Shown one piece after another: positions 1-7,931 of a stretch of DNA of 10,627 nucleotides. The DNA is from Balneolaceae bacterium (lineage in GTDB: Bacteria; Bacteroidota; Rhodothermia; Balneolales; Balneolaceae): contig SLGA01000052.1 of NCBI GenBank assembly GCA_007123985.1, forward strand, positions 1 through 10,627. The letters run 5' to 3'. The notes below the pieces were generated by a model. It did no database searches. It saw nothing but the letters and a program-made list of their open reading frames with translations, and was not told the origin of the DNA. Position numbers and translations under genes: made by a program. How positions within the stretch are numbered: position 1 is the stretch's first letter; each line of letters opens with the position of its first letter.

Positions 1-133
1 AACAAATGCAAATTGAGATAATAAACACAGACAGGATGATTCATTAATATTAATTAATTATTGTAGTTAATTGAAGCAAGATATTTTATTAGACAAAAAA
101 ATAATTTACATTACGATTACAAGCATTTCTTAA

Positions 134-162
134 TTGAATTGTTGAGTTTCTATAAATATGAT
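134..162 (+). promoter_or_regulatory. Candidate promoter for the small basic protein gene
   Basis: TTGAAT at 134-139 and TATGAT at 157-162 are separated by 17 nt, a good sigma-70-like arrangement about 80 nt before the start codon at 244. The region 1-243 is very AT-rich, so such matches arise easily by chance, and Bacteroidota-type promoters normally use a different -7 motif. I see nothing else convincing in 1-243: no tRNA, no long reading frame and no stable hairpin. Confidence 0.25.
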
Positions 163-243
163 AGTTACATAAAAAAAGGGAACTTATTTAAAAAAAAGAG
201 ATATAAGTGTGTGTTGTAACAAATTATAAATTGAGGACTTACA

Positions 244-495
244 ATGAAAATTAAACTTGTACCAAGAAATAATGTAAAAATATCACGGAGGAGTCGGTCA
301 AAATACGACAAGTTGAAAGAAGCAATGTTAAGATTAGAACCTGATGGTGATGCATTAAGAGTTGAATACTCAAATCAAAAAGAGCTTAACTCCATCCGAA
401 ATATTGCATATACATTCAATAAAGAGACTGGAAAAAAAGTAAAGAGCACAACCGATTCGAATGAACTGTCGGTCTTTTTCTTTCTCGAAAAATAA
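244..495 (+). CDS. Small basic protein of unknown function (83 aa)
   Basis: I do not recognise a named family. The product is 83 residues, strongly basic in the first third (an Arg/Ser/Lys-rich patch at residues 14-26). A helical-looking stretch follows at 20-32. The second half reads like a small alpha/beta fold: a strand around 38-42 (LRVEY), a helix at 45-57 containing SIRNIAYTF, a Lys-rich turn at 64-68 (GKKVK), and a closing strand at 75-81. There is no signal peptide or membrane segment. A GAGGA Shine-Dalgarno at 233-237 sits 6 nt before the ATG, one of the clearest in this window, which supports the start. The gene stands alone upstream and converges on rpsA, sharing the terminator at 510-537. 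The basic patch makes nucleic-acid binding possible, but that is only an inference. Confidence 0.72.
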   Translation: MKIKLVPRNNVKISRRSRSKYDKLKEAMLRLEPDGDALRVEYSNQKELNSIRNIAYTFNKETGKKVKSTTDSNELSVFFFLEK

Positions 496-507
496 ATTGT
501 AAGCAAA

Positions 508-540
508 AAAAATGCCCCTTCTCTCAAAGGGGCATTTAGA
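508..540 (-). terminator. Intrinsic terminator of the cmk-rpsA operon, shared with the convergent small gene
   Basis: A perfect 11-bp stem (arms 510-520 and 527-537, containing GCCCC/GGGGC) closes a 6-nt loop. Read on the minus strand, it continues directly into a T-run (complement of the A-run at 505-510), which makes it a strong intrinsic terminator for rpsA. Read on the plus strand, the stem ends in ATTT followed by AGATAT, so it should work less well for the gene ending at 495. Confidence 0.85.
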
Positions 541-565
541 TATCAAAGTTTTGAAGAAGCAGATG

Positions 566-2521
566 TTATTTCTCTTTTTCCTGCTTCTCTTTCTCTGCAA
601 GCTTATCTGCCAAACCTGATACTTCACCCAATGTAGGTGTGCCTGTTTCTACAGTATCTTTGGCAGGTGCTTTTTTCTTAGAAGTTTTCTTTTTCGCTTC
701 TGTTTCAATTTGAGAAATCTCAATGGTTTTGCTTGGCTCGTCAAACTCCACAACAAAACCCTCAACCTTATCCCCTTCTTTGAAACTTTCTTTGAGATTT
801 TCTACAGGCTCTGCAAGTTTATCTGCAGCGAGGAAAGCATCAACGCCAAGCTCAAGTTTTACAAACATTCCTTTATCTGTAATCTTTGAAACTTCACCTT
901 CAACTTTTGATCCGGGGCCATACTCTTCAGCATATTTTTCCCACGGATTGTCTTCTACCTGCTTATGGCCAAGTGTGATTCTTCGGTTATCGAAGTCAAC
1001 AGCCAGGATAACGGTTTCAATCTCCTGCCCCTTGTCTACAATCTCGTTCGGGTGCTCAACTTTATCTGTCCAGCTGAGGTCAGAAACGTGGATTAATCCA
1101 TCAATTCCGGGCTCAAGTTCAACAAATACACCAAAGTTGGTGAGGTTTCTCACAACTCCTTTATGAGTAGAACCGATCGGATATCTCTCAAGGAGTTCTT
1201 CCCATGGATCTTTCTCAAGCTGCTTCACACCAAGCGAAATTTTCTTCTCATCTTCGTTGATGTTCAGAACAACACACTCGATAATATCATCTTTCTGAAC
1301 AAGCTGTGACGGATGCTTAATGTGCTGAGTCCAGCTCATTTCTGAGATGTGAATCAAACCTTCCACGCCTTTTTCAAGCTCAATAAATGCTCCATAATCA
1401 GCAATGGAAACTACACGGCCCTGCACTCTGAGGTTTTCAGGGTACTTGGTGTAAATTTCATCCCATGGATGCGGCTGGAGCTGCTTGAGGCCGAGTGATA
1501 CACGTTTCGAATTTTCGTCAAAATCGATAACGGCAACGTTCATGCGCTGGTCAAGCTTAACAATTTCTTCCGGATGGTCCACACGCCCCCATGAAAGGTC
1601 TGTAATGTGGAGAAGTCCGTCAACACCGCCAAGGTCAATAAACACACCAAAATCGGTGATATTTTTAACGATACCTTCAAGAACCTGACCGGCTTCAATC
1701 GTTTCGAGAATTTCCTGCCGCTGATCTTCAAGGTCGCTTTCGATAAGCGCACGGTGAGAAACAACAACGTTTTCTGCCTGCATGTTGAGTTTTACAACCT
1801 GGAACTCCATAGTTTTACCAACATAGGCATCAAAATCTCTTACTGGCCGTACATCAATTTGCGAACCCGGCAGGAATGCATCGATTCCAAATACATCAAC
1901 AACCATCCCTCCTTTAATTCTTCGCTGAATATAACCTTCGATGATCTCGCCGGTTTCATGCGCATTTTCAAGGTTTTCCCAGGCTTGCAGAATATCAGCT
2001 TTTCTTCTGGAAAGAATCAGCTGGCCTTCGCGGTCTTCTACTTTATCGAGGAAAACTTCTACTTCATCGCCGGGCTTCAGGTTTTCAATTACTTTATTTG
2101 AAAACTCATTTACAGGAACAATACCTTCAGATTTAAAGCCAATATCAACGATAACATATTTTTCATCAACCGAAACCACAATACCGGTTACGATCTCTTT
2201 TTCGTCAATTTCATTCAGGGTGTCTTCATACATCCCTACAAGCTGGTGGAATTCCTCATCTGTGTAATCCTCAGATGCCGCTTCAAGTTGATCGAACGTG
2301 TATGTTTGTCCGTCTACATCGCCTGAAAACGTGGCTACGTGGATTTTTGCCGGTTCTTCTTCCTCAGCAACAATTTCTTTTTTTTCTGTTTCTTCAGCTT
2401 CTGGTGCGCTCTCTTCTTGCTTCGTTTTTGTTTCAACTGCAGTATCTACAGTCTCTTCAGCAACACTGCTTTCAGATTCTTTTTCTTTGTTATCGTTTAC
2501 GTTTTTTAGTTCGTCAGTCAT
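566..2521 (-). CDS. rpsA: 30S ribosomal protein S1
   Basis: S1 binds mRNA on the 30S subunit and helps load transcripts with weak Shine-Dalgarno sequences, which fits the weak ribosome sites seen on several genes here. The 651-residue product carries six S1 (OB-fold) repeats at about 108-173, 191-258, 276-346, 364-433, 450-519 and 536-604. Repeats 3 to 5 are the most canonical, with the signatures ITDFGVFIDL, IADYGAFIEL and LTNFGVFVEL, each followed by a GLIH/GLLH block. The first ~105 residues are an acidic Glu-rich extension, and the tail after 605 is Lys/Glu-rich, so the protein is about 95 residues longer than the 557-residue E. coli S1. The ATG at 2521 is preceded by AGGAA at a normal distance (complement of 2526-2530). 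The gene follows cmk after 51 nt, the classic cmk-rpsA order, and ends at the hairpin at 510-537. Confidence 0.97.
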   Translation of the reverse strand: MTDELKNVNDNKEKESESSVAEETVDTAVETKTKQEESAPEAEETEKKEIVAEEEEPAKIHVATFSGDVDGQTYTFDQLEAASEDYTDEEFHQLVGMYEDTLNEIDEKEIVTGIVVSVDEKYVIVDIGFKSEGIVPVNEFSNKVIENLKPGDEVEVFLDKVEDREGQLILSRRKADILQAWENLENAHETGEIIEGYIQRRIKGGMVVDVFGIDAFLPGSQIDVRPVRDFDAYVGKTMEFQVVKLNMQAENVVVSHRALIESDLEDQRQEILETIEAGQVLEGIVKNITDFGVFIDLGGVDGLLHITDLSWGRVDHPEEIVKLDQRMNVAVIDFDENSKRVSLGLKQLQPHPWDEIYTKYPENLRVQGRVVSIADYGAFIELEKGVEGLIHISEMSWTQHIKHPSQLVQKDDIIECVVLNINEDEKKISLGVKQLEKDPWEELLERYPIGSTHKGVVRNLTNFGVFVELEPGIDGLIHVSDLSWTDKVEHPNEIVDKGQEIETVILAVDFDNRRITLGHKQVEDNPWEKYAEEYGPGSKVEGEVSKITDKGMFVKLELGVDAFLAADKLAEPVENLKESFKEGDKVEGFVVEFDEPSKTIEISQIETEAKKKTSKKKAPAKDTVETGTPTLGEVSGLADKLAEKEKQEKEK

Positions 2522-2572
2522 TAGTTTCCTGTTGGGTACAGCTACAATCCGACTTTCGGAATGCAGGTTTGA

Positions 2573-3238
2573 TTAATGGTTTAGTTTTATTTTGGTTTCA
2601 ATGATGGTGATCATATCGCTTATCTGTTCATCAAATGTTTTTCCGGTTGTATCAATTTCAATGGCATCGTCTGCTTTTTTGAGCGGATCTGATGCTCTGC
2701 TTTGATCTTTTTGATCTCGCTGTCGGATGTTATTCATAACATCTTTGAGTGTAATCTCAGCATCCGACTGTTGCATCTCTTTCAGTCTTCGCTTTGCACG
2801 CTCTTCGATGGATGCAGTCATATAAAACTTAATTTGTGCATCAGGAAAAACAGCGGTTCCAAGATCTCTGCCATCAGCAATGTAAACATCGTTGACCACA
2901 AGATTTCTCATGTGACGATTGACGAACGCTCTTACTTCAGGCTGCATGGCTACTTCACTAACATGTTCGGCTACTCGTTGAGTTCGAATTTCATCAGTGA
3001 TGTCGTTACCATTCAGCTTTACATAAAAGGTTCTGTTTTTATATTCTGACGACAGTTCAACTTCCGGCAATAATTTAATGAACGATCTGATATCGGGCTT
3101 TTCGGATGTAATCCAGTAGAAAGTAACAGCTCTATACAATGCTCCCGAATCGAGAAACTGTATATTCAACCGATTGGCTATCTCTTTTGCAGTAGAACTT
3201 TTACCGGATCCTGCCGGCCCATCTATAACTATGATCAT
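2573..3238 (-). CDS. cmk: Cytidylate (CMP/dCMP) kinase
   Basis: Cmk phosphorylates CMP and dCMP with ATP in the cytoplasm, supplying CDP/dCDP for RNA, DNA and phospholipid synthesis. The 221-residue length is normal. The N-terminus is a P-loop (GPAGSGKSS at residues 7-15). FLDSGALYRAVT at 28-39 belongs to the nucleotide-binding region typical of Cmk, ADGRDLGTAVFPDA at 121-134 is the conserved CMP-site segment, and RDQKDQSRASDPLKKADDA at 174-192 is the LID/Arg region typical of the family. The ATG at 3238 is placed directly before the P-loop strand (MIIVIDGPAG), so a different start is unlikely. No clear Shine-Dalgarno is visible upstream. It is the first gene of the cmk-rpsA operon and diverges from rpsT, so the 133-bp spacer must hold its promoter. 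Confidence 0.97.
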   Translation of the reverse strand: MIIVIDGPAGSGKSSTAKEIANRLNIQFLDSGALYRAVTFYWITSEKPDIRSFIKLLPEVELSSEYKNRTFYVKLNGNDITDEIRTQRVAEHVSEVAMQPEVRAFVNRHMRNLVVNDVYIADGRDLGTAVFPDAQIKFYMTASIEERAKRRLKEMQQSDAEITLKDVMNNIRQRDQKDQSRASDPLKKADDAIEIDTTGKTFDEQISDMITIIETKIKLNH

Positions 3239-3371
3239 ATCAGAGAACAGCTAAAATAAATTTTTTATACTTAACATTCAATCAATTCTTGTAAGTTGAA
3301 TTTATAAGCCTTAATTTTATCGTCTTGATAATTTTTGTGACAAAAGATTTTTTAAACATTAAATAACAAAC
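3239..3371. promoter_or_regulatory. Divergent promoter region between cmk-rpsA and rpsT-gpmI
   Basis: This 133-bp AT-rich spacer must hold the start signals of two divergent operons, both of which begin near its edges. A TA-N3-TTTG element at 3329-3337 resembles the Bacteroidota -7 motif but has one extra base and no clear TTTG partner at the right distance, so I do not assign an exact promoter. A short inverted repeat (ATTCAA around 3275-3280 and TTGAAT at 3296-3301) is weak and could be chance. Its regulatory role is inferred from gene orientation rather than from a defined motif. Confidence 0.5.
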
Positions 3372-3623
3372 ATGCCACAGCATAAATCAGCGATAAAGCG
3401 TTTAAGACAAAGCAAAAAACGCAATGAGCATAATCGTACCCGACGTTCAAAGATGAGAACCCTCATTAAAAAAGTGAGATCAACCGAAGACAAAGAACTT
3501 GCAGAGCAGTATCTGAAAGATGCCGTAAGTTTTATTGACAGACTCTCCGTAAAAAATGTAATTCATCCAAATAATGCAGCGCGGAAAAAGTCTCAATTAA
3601 CTTCATACGTTAATAGCCTGTAA
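3372..3623 (+). CDS. rpsT: 30S ribosomal protein S20
   Basis: S20 binds 16S rRNA early in 30S assembly. The 83-residue product has the expected size and composition. The N-terminus MPQHKSAIKRLRQSKKRNEHN is the family hallmark, followed by RTRRSKMRTLIKKV at 22-35, an acidic helix at about 37-57, and a C-terminal basic segment with NVIHPNNAARKKSQL at 61-75. It is highly basic, lacks a signal peptide, and should fold as a three-helix bundle. The ATG at 3372 fits the known N-terminus. There is no strong Shine-Dalgarno; the leader reads AAATAACAAAC. It is the first gene of a likely rpsT-gpmI operon, with gpmI beginning 4 nt after its stop. Confidence 0.96.
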   Translation: MPQHKSAIKRLRQSKKRNEHNRTRRSKMRTLIKKVRSTEDKELAEQYLKDAVSFIDRLSVKNVIHPNNAARKKSQLTSYVNSL

Positions 3624-3627
3624 GATT

Positions 3628-5136
3628 TTGTCTAAAGCTTTTCTTGTAATAATCGATGGTTTTGGGATAGCAGAAAATTCTGCTGTAAGTGCGGTAGATA
3701 AAGCATCAAAACCCTATTACGACTCTCTCCTTTCCAACTATCCAAATGCCACGCTCAAAGCCAGTGGTGAAGATGTTGGCTTACCCGAAGGCCAATTTGG
3801 AAACTCCGAAGTGGGACACCTTAATATTGGTGCTGGAAGAATTGTTTGGCAGGAGCTTTCAAGAATAAATAAATCTATCCGGGAGAGAGAATTTTTTCAA
3901 AACCCTGTTTTGGTTGATGCATTTAAAAAAGCATCCGGAAAAGGGAAAATTCACTTTATGGGTCTCTTCTCCGATGGAGGGGTTCACAGCCACAACAACC
4001 ATCTCTATGCGTTGATGGAAATGGCTAAGCTCCATAATATTGAAAATGCTTATGTACATGCATTTACTGACGGGCGTGATACTTCTCCAAATGGAGGACT
4101 TGAATATTACAGAGAGTTTAAAGCGAAGGCCGATGAAATTGGAACCGGTAAACTTGCATCAGTGGTGGGAAGATATTTCGCCATGGATCGTGATAACCGG
4201 TGGGAGCGAATCGAGAAAGCATATAATTTATTGATTCACGGCAAAGGAACAGCAGTTTTTAATCCGGAAGATGTTTTCACTAAAAGTTACGAAACAGGTG
4301 TTACGGATGAATTCCTTGAACCGCATATCATCACAAATGATGAAAACAGCCGGATTCAGCCGGAAGATGTTGTAATATTCTATAACATTCGTGGCGACAG
4401 AGCCCGCCAAATCACAAAAGCCTTTTTTAAAGCCGGTACAATTCCATTTCAAATGGAAGACCTCGACCTGCATTATGTGACATTCACCGCATACGATGAT
4501 ACATTTAACTCGTTTGTAAAAGTTGCTTTTCCACCCGTTAGAATGACAAATACCCTGGGAGAATTTGTAAGCAAAAAAGGGTTAAAACAACTTCGGGTGG
4601 CAGAAACTGAAAAATATCCGCACGTAACTTATTTCTTTAACGGTGGTGAAGAGATACCCAATATTGGCGAAGATCGAGTGATGGTTCCAAGCCCCAAAGT
4701 GCCTACCTACGATCTAAAACCTGAAATGAGCGCAAAAGAAGCAGCTGATGTTGTTGTTGAAAATCTTCCTAAAGACTATAGTCTCGTTATCTTAAATTTT
4801 GCCAATCCAGATATGGTTGGCCATACAGGCAACTTAGATGCTGCTGTAAAAGCAATTGAATATGTGGATGAGCAGCTTAAGCGTGTTGTTGAGACAGCTA
4901 AAAGTAATGATTTCCGGATACTAATTATTTCCGACCACGGTAACTCAGACTGCATGATGCAGGAAGACGGAAGCCCTCACACAGCTCACACAGCCGTACC
5001 TGTTCCAGTGGTTCTTGTTGGTGCCGAAAACAGCGTCAAGCTTCACGATGGCATCCTGGCGGATGTGGCCCCTACTCTTCTGAAATTGATGGGACTTGAT
5101 GCACCCGAAGAAATGACAGGCTCACCACTTTTTTAG
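3628..5136 (+). CDS. gpmI: 2,3-bisphosphoglycerate-independent phosphoglycerate mutase
   Basis: GpmI interconverts 3- and 2-phosphoglycerate in glycolysis and gluconeogenesis through a phosphoserine intermediate, using two metal ions (usually Mn). The 502-residue length is typical. Catalytic positions are all visible: metal-binding Asp10 in IDGFGI, nucleophile Ser60 in FGNSEVGH, His120 in SDGGVHSH, the DGRDTSP loop at 148-154, GRYFAMDRD at 181-189, RGDRARQ at 255-261, Asp395 and His399 in NPDMVGHTG, Asp436/His437 in SDHGN, and His454 in HTAH. The start must be TTG at 3628, because the next in-frame ATG lies far inside, beyond Asp10 and Ser60. The start is only 4 nt after the rpsT stop and has no Shine-Dalgarno, which suggests translational coupling to rpsT. 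Confidence 0.96.
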   Translation: MSKAFLVIIDGFGIAENSAVSAVDKASKPYYDSLLSNYPNATLKASGEDVGLPEGQFGNSEVGHLNIGAGRIVWQELSRINKSIREREFFQNPVLVDAFKKASGKGKIHFMGLFSDGGVHSHNNHLYALMEMAKLHNIENAYVHAFTDGRDTSPNGGLEYYREFKAKADEIGTGKLASVVGRYFAMDRDNRWERIEKAYNLLIHGKGTAVFNPEDVFTKSYETGVTDEFLEPHIITNDENSRIQPEDVVIFYNIRGDRARQITKAFFKAGTIPFQMEDLDLHYVTFTAYDDTFNSFVKVAFPPVRMTNTLGEFVSKKGLKQLRVAETEKYPHVTYFFNGGEEIPNIGEDRVMVPSPKVPTYDLKPEMSAKEAADVVVENLPKDYSLVILNFANPDMVGHTGNLDAAVKAIEYVDEQLKRVVETAKSNDFRILIISDHGNSDCMMQEDGSPHTAHTAVPVPVVLVGAENSVKLHDGILADVAPTLLKLMGLDAPEEMTGSPLF

Positions 5137-5137
5137 G

Positions 5138-5163
5138 AAATAGAATTCAACTCTTTTCTATTT
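5138..5163 (+). terminator. Weak AT-rich hairpin after gpmI
   Basis: Complementary 8-nt arms (AAATAGAA at 5138-5145 and TTCTATTT at 5156-5163) enclose a 10-nt loop immediately after the gpmI stop. The stem is AT-rich and is followed by ATTCC rather than a T-run, so it would terminate poorly if at all. It may simply mark the end of the rpsT-gpmI transcript or protect its 3' end. Confidence 0.25.
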
Positions 5164-5183
5164 ATTCCAAAAACGTTAATTCG

Positions 5184-5215
5184 TTTGCATTTGCCTTTTC
5201 ACCATACTACTTTCG
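5184..5215 (+). promoter_or_regulatory. clpC: Candidate Bacteroidota-type promoter for clpC
   Basis: TTTG at 5184-5187 and TACTTTCG at 5208-5215 are separated by 20 nt. This is one mismatch from the Bacteroidota -33/-7 consensus TTTG-N19-21-TAnnTTTG. It lies about 75 nt upstream of the clpC ATG. A similar motif appears upstream of tRNA-Pro. I see no CIRCE or CtsR-type operator in the spacer. Confidence 0.35.
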
Positions 5216-5290
5216 AATAAGTATGAACTAAAAAAACACCACACTCGTTACGCATAGAAACGAAAATATCACAAAGAATTCAGGACCCAT

Positions 5291-7867
5291 ATGGAGGGTA
5301 ATTTTTCAAGTAAAGTTCGAGATGTAATTCAGTTTAGCCGCGAAGAAGCTTTGCGTTTAGGCCACGATTATATAGGTACAGAACACTTAATTTTAGGCAT
5401 TGTCAGACTTGGAGACGGCGTAGCAATTCGCATCCTTAAGAATCTACAGTGTGATCTGTTCAAACTTAAAAAAACAATTGAAGATACAGTTCGCGGTACA
5501 GGCGGTACTGTTACTGTTGGCAACATACCGTTAACCAAACAGGCCGAAAAGGTTCTGCGTATTACTTATCTGGAGGCAAAACTATATAAAAGTGACACCA
5601 TCGGAACAGAACATCTTTTACTCTCACTTTTGCGGGACGAAGAAAATATTGCTGCACAAATTCTGCAACAGTTTAACGTTTCATACGATGCTGTCCGGGA
5701 AGAACTTGATATGATTATTTCAGGAAACGCAAGAGATACAGATCAAATAGATGCTCGCACGGCTACATCAGGCCCAACTCCTGCATCACCAAAGGGCCCT
5801 CAATCATCAGGAAGTTCACGCGAAAAGAAAATGGAAAAATCAAAAACACCTGTTCTCGACAACTTTGGACGAGATCTTACACAGCTTGCCGAAGACGGCA
5901 AACTGGATCCAATAATAGGACGTGAGAAAGAAATTGAGCGGGTTGCGCAGGTTCTCAGCCGCAGAAAGAAAAACAATCCCGTATTGATTGGAGAACCCGG
6001 AGTAGGAAAAACAGCCATTGCCGAAGGTTTGGCATCAAGAATTATTGAACGAAAAGTTTCTCGTGTTCTATACGAAAAGCGAGTTATTGCGCTGGATTTA
6101 GCCGCTTTGGTTGCCGGTACAAAATATCGCGGGCAGTTTGAAGAGCGTATGAAAGCCGTAATGAGCGAGCTTGAAAAAACGGATAATGTGATTCTTTTTA
6201 TCGATGAGCTGCATACAATCGTTGGCGCCGGCGGTGCAAGTGGTTCGTTGGATGCATCCAACATGCTGAAACCCGCTCTTGCCCGTGGTGAAGTTCAGGC
6301 AATTGGTGCAACAACATTAAACGAATATCGCCAGTTCATTGAAAAAGATGGAGCGCTTGAACGTCGCTTCCAGAAAATCATGGTTGAACCAACATCGATT
6401 GATGAAACATTTGAGATTCTCAATCAGATTAAAGGAAAGTATGAGAAGCATCACAGTGTACGATATACACCTGAAGCTATCGAATCCTGTGTGAAGTTAA
6501 CCGATCGTTATGTAACAGATCACTTCCTTCCGGATAAGGCTATTGATGCATTGGATGAAGTAGGTGCAAGAGTTCACCTTTCAAACATCACTGTACCGGA
6601 GCATATTCTCACTCTTGAAGCTGAAATTGAAAAAACCAGCACTGAGAAAAATGCAATGGTTAAAAAACAGCGTTTCGAAGAAGCAGCACGACTTCGTGAC
6701 ACCGAAAAACGCCTGATCGAAGACCTCGATGTCGCCCAAAAAGAGTGGGAAAAAGAATCTGAGCATATTGTATTCGATGTTACCGATGAAGATGTTGCTT
6801 CTGTAGTGGCTATGATGAGTGGTGTGCCCGTAAACAAAATCAGCCAAAAAGAAGGTCAAAAGCTGCTTAAAATGAAAGAAGCTTTAGGCAAAAAGGTAGT
6901 TGGCCAGGAAGAAGCGATTATCAAACTTACTAAAGCTATCCAGCGAACCCGTGCAGGCCTGAAAGACCCCTCAAGACCTATTGGATCTTTTATATTTTTA
7001 GGTCCAACAGGGGTTGGGAAAACAGAAATGGCCAAAGTACTTGCAAAATATCTTTTCGATAAGGACGAAGCACTTATTCGAATTGATATGAGTGAATACA
7101 TGGAGAAATTCAGTGTATCCCGTTTAGTGGGCGCTCCTCCCGGATATGTAGGCTACGAAGAGGGTGGCATACTTACTGAAAAAGTACGGCGTAAGCCATA
7201 CAGTGTGGTACTGCTTGATGAGATTGAAAAAGCCCACCCTGACGTATTTAATATTCTACTTCAGGTACTGGATGATGGAATACTAACTGACAGCCTTGGC
7301 CGAAAAGTTGATTTCAGAAATACCATTATCATAATGACATCAAATATTGGTGCACGAGACATCAGGAATATGGGGAAAGGAATCGGTTTCTCTGCCGTTG
7401 ATGGTGAGTTCGATTATGCGCAAATGAAATCGACCATTCAGGATGCCTTGAAAAAAGTGTTCAACCCAGAGTTCCTGAACCGAATAGACGATGTACTGAC
7501 TTTCAAACCACTCGAGAAGAAAGATATCTATCAAATTATTGATATACTCTCTGACGAACTCTTTGCCAGAATCAGAGCATTGGGTTATGAACTTGAGATG
7601 ACCAAAGGAGCGAAAGATTTTATTACCGAAAAAGGATTCGATCCAAAATTTGGTGCTCGTCCGCTAAAAAGAGCCATTCAGAAGTATGTAGAAGATCCGC
7701 TTGCTGAGGAAATTCTTGGTGCGGAGCATTCGGAAAAATCAACCATCAAAATAAAGATGAATCGCTCCCGTGACGGACTTGAATTCGACTGGACAGAGCC
7801 TGAACAAACAGAAGCGTCTGATAAGGACAATTCTCATTCAGAATCTGAACAGGAAGCGAACGCTTAA
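5291..7867 (+). CDS. clpC: ATP-dependent Clp protease ATP-binding subunit ClpC
   Basis: ClpC is a hexameric AAA+ unfoldase that feeds proteins to ClpP for degradation. The 858-residue product has the full ClpC layout: two Clp N-terminal repeats (about 5-65 and 80-143), a low-complexity linker (150-185), AAA domain 1 with Walker A GEPGVGKT at 234-241, Walker B ILFIDE at 301-306 and an ERRF arginine-finger region at 357-360, a UVR-type coiled segment at about 450-478, and AAA domain 2 with Walker A GPTGVGKT at 571-578, Walker B VVLLDE at 639-644 and sensor-2 GAR at 788-790. The UVR segment and short middle region separate it from ClpB. An IGF tripeptide at 698-700 sits where ClpP-binding loops occur, so it should work with ClpP. 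The last ~25 residues form an acidic Ser/Glu-rich tail. AGGA at 5282-5285 precedes the ATG by 5 nt. It appears monocistronic; no ctsR, mcsA or mcsB is adjacent. Confidence 0.96.
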   Translation: MEGNFSSKVRDVIQFSREEALRLGHDYIGTEHLILGIVRLGDGVAIRILKNLQCDLFKLKKTIEDTVRGTGGTVTVGNIPLTKQAEKVLRITYLEAKLYKSDTIGTEHLLLSLLRDEENIAAQILQQFNVSYDAVREELDMIISGNARDTDQIDARTATSGPTPASPKGPQSSGSSREKKMEKSKTPVLDNFGRDLTQLAEDGKLDPIIGREKEIERVAQVLSRRKKNNPVLIGEPGVGKTAIAEGLASRIIERKVSRVLYEKRVIALDLAALVAGTKYRGQFEERMKAVMSELEKTDNVILFIDELHTIVGAGGASGSLDASNMLKPALARGEVQAIGATTLNEYRQFIEKDGALERRFQKIMVEPTSIDETFEILNQIKGKYEKHHSVRYTPEAIESCVKLTDRYVTDHFLPDKAIDALDEVGARVHLSNITVPEHILTLEAEIEKTSTEKNAMVKKQRFEEAARLRDTEKRLIEDLDVAQKEWEKESEHIVFDVTDEDVASVVAMMSGVPVNKISQKEGQKLLKMKEALGKKVVGQEEAIIKLTKAIQRTRAGLKDPSRPIGSFIFLGPTGVGKTEMAKVLAKYLFDKDEALIRIDMSEYMEKFSVSRLVGAPPGYVGYEEGGILTEKVRRKPYSVVLLDEIEKAHPDVFNILLQVLDDGILTDSLGRKVDFRNTIIIMTSNIGARDIRNMGKGIGFSAVDGEFDYAQMKSTIQDALKKVFNPEFLNRIDDVLTFKPLEKKDIYQIIDILSDELFARIRALGYELEMTKGAKDFITEKGFDPKFGARPLKRAIQKYVEDPLAEEILGAEHSEKSTIKIKMNRSRDGLEFDWTEPEQTEASDKDNSHSESEQEANA

Positions 7868-7897
7868 CATTTGAGCGGATAATACCTATTCTAAACC

Positions 7898-7931
7898 AAA
7901 GCGCGTAATCATTCGGTTACGCGCTTTTTTT
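7898..7931 (+). terminator. Intrinsic terminator of clpC
   Basis: A perfect 11-bp stem (arms 7898-7908 and 7917-7927, core GCGCG/CGCGC) with an 8-nt loop runs into seven consecutive T residues (7925-7931), beginning 30 nt after the clpC stop. It lies directly beyond the stop codon of the convergent minus-strand gene and overlaps its last bases. It may serve that gene too, but on the minus strand it lacks a good T-run. Confidence 0.9.

Noticed and set aside
3..47. Open plus-strand frame at the left edge ending TAA at 45-47
   Set aside because: Only 14 codons are visible, too few to claim the 3' end of an upstream gene.
1..243. Possible CRISPR, riboswitch or small RNA in the AT-rich left end
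   Set aside because: There are no regular repeats, no stable GC hairpin and no known riboswitch core; only simple TTAATTAA-like AT-rich sequence.
1607..2101. A 164-codon plus-strand frame opposite rpsA
   Set aside because: It lies entirely within rpsA on the opposite strand and has no family features; the S1 repeats explain this DNA.
5800..6264. A 154-codon minus-strand frame opposite clpC
   Set aside because: It is Ser/Arg-rich and antisense to the ClpC linker and first AAA domain, so it is a shadow frame.
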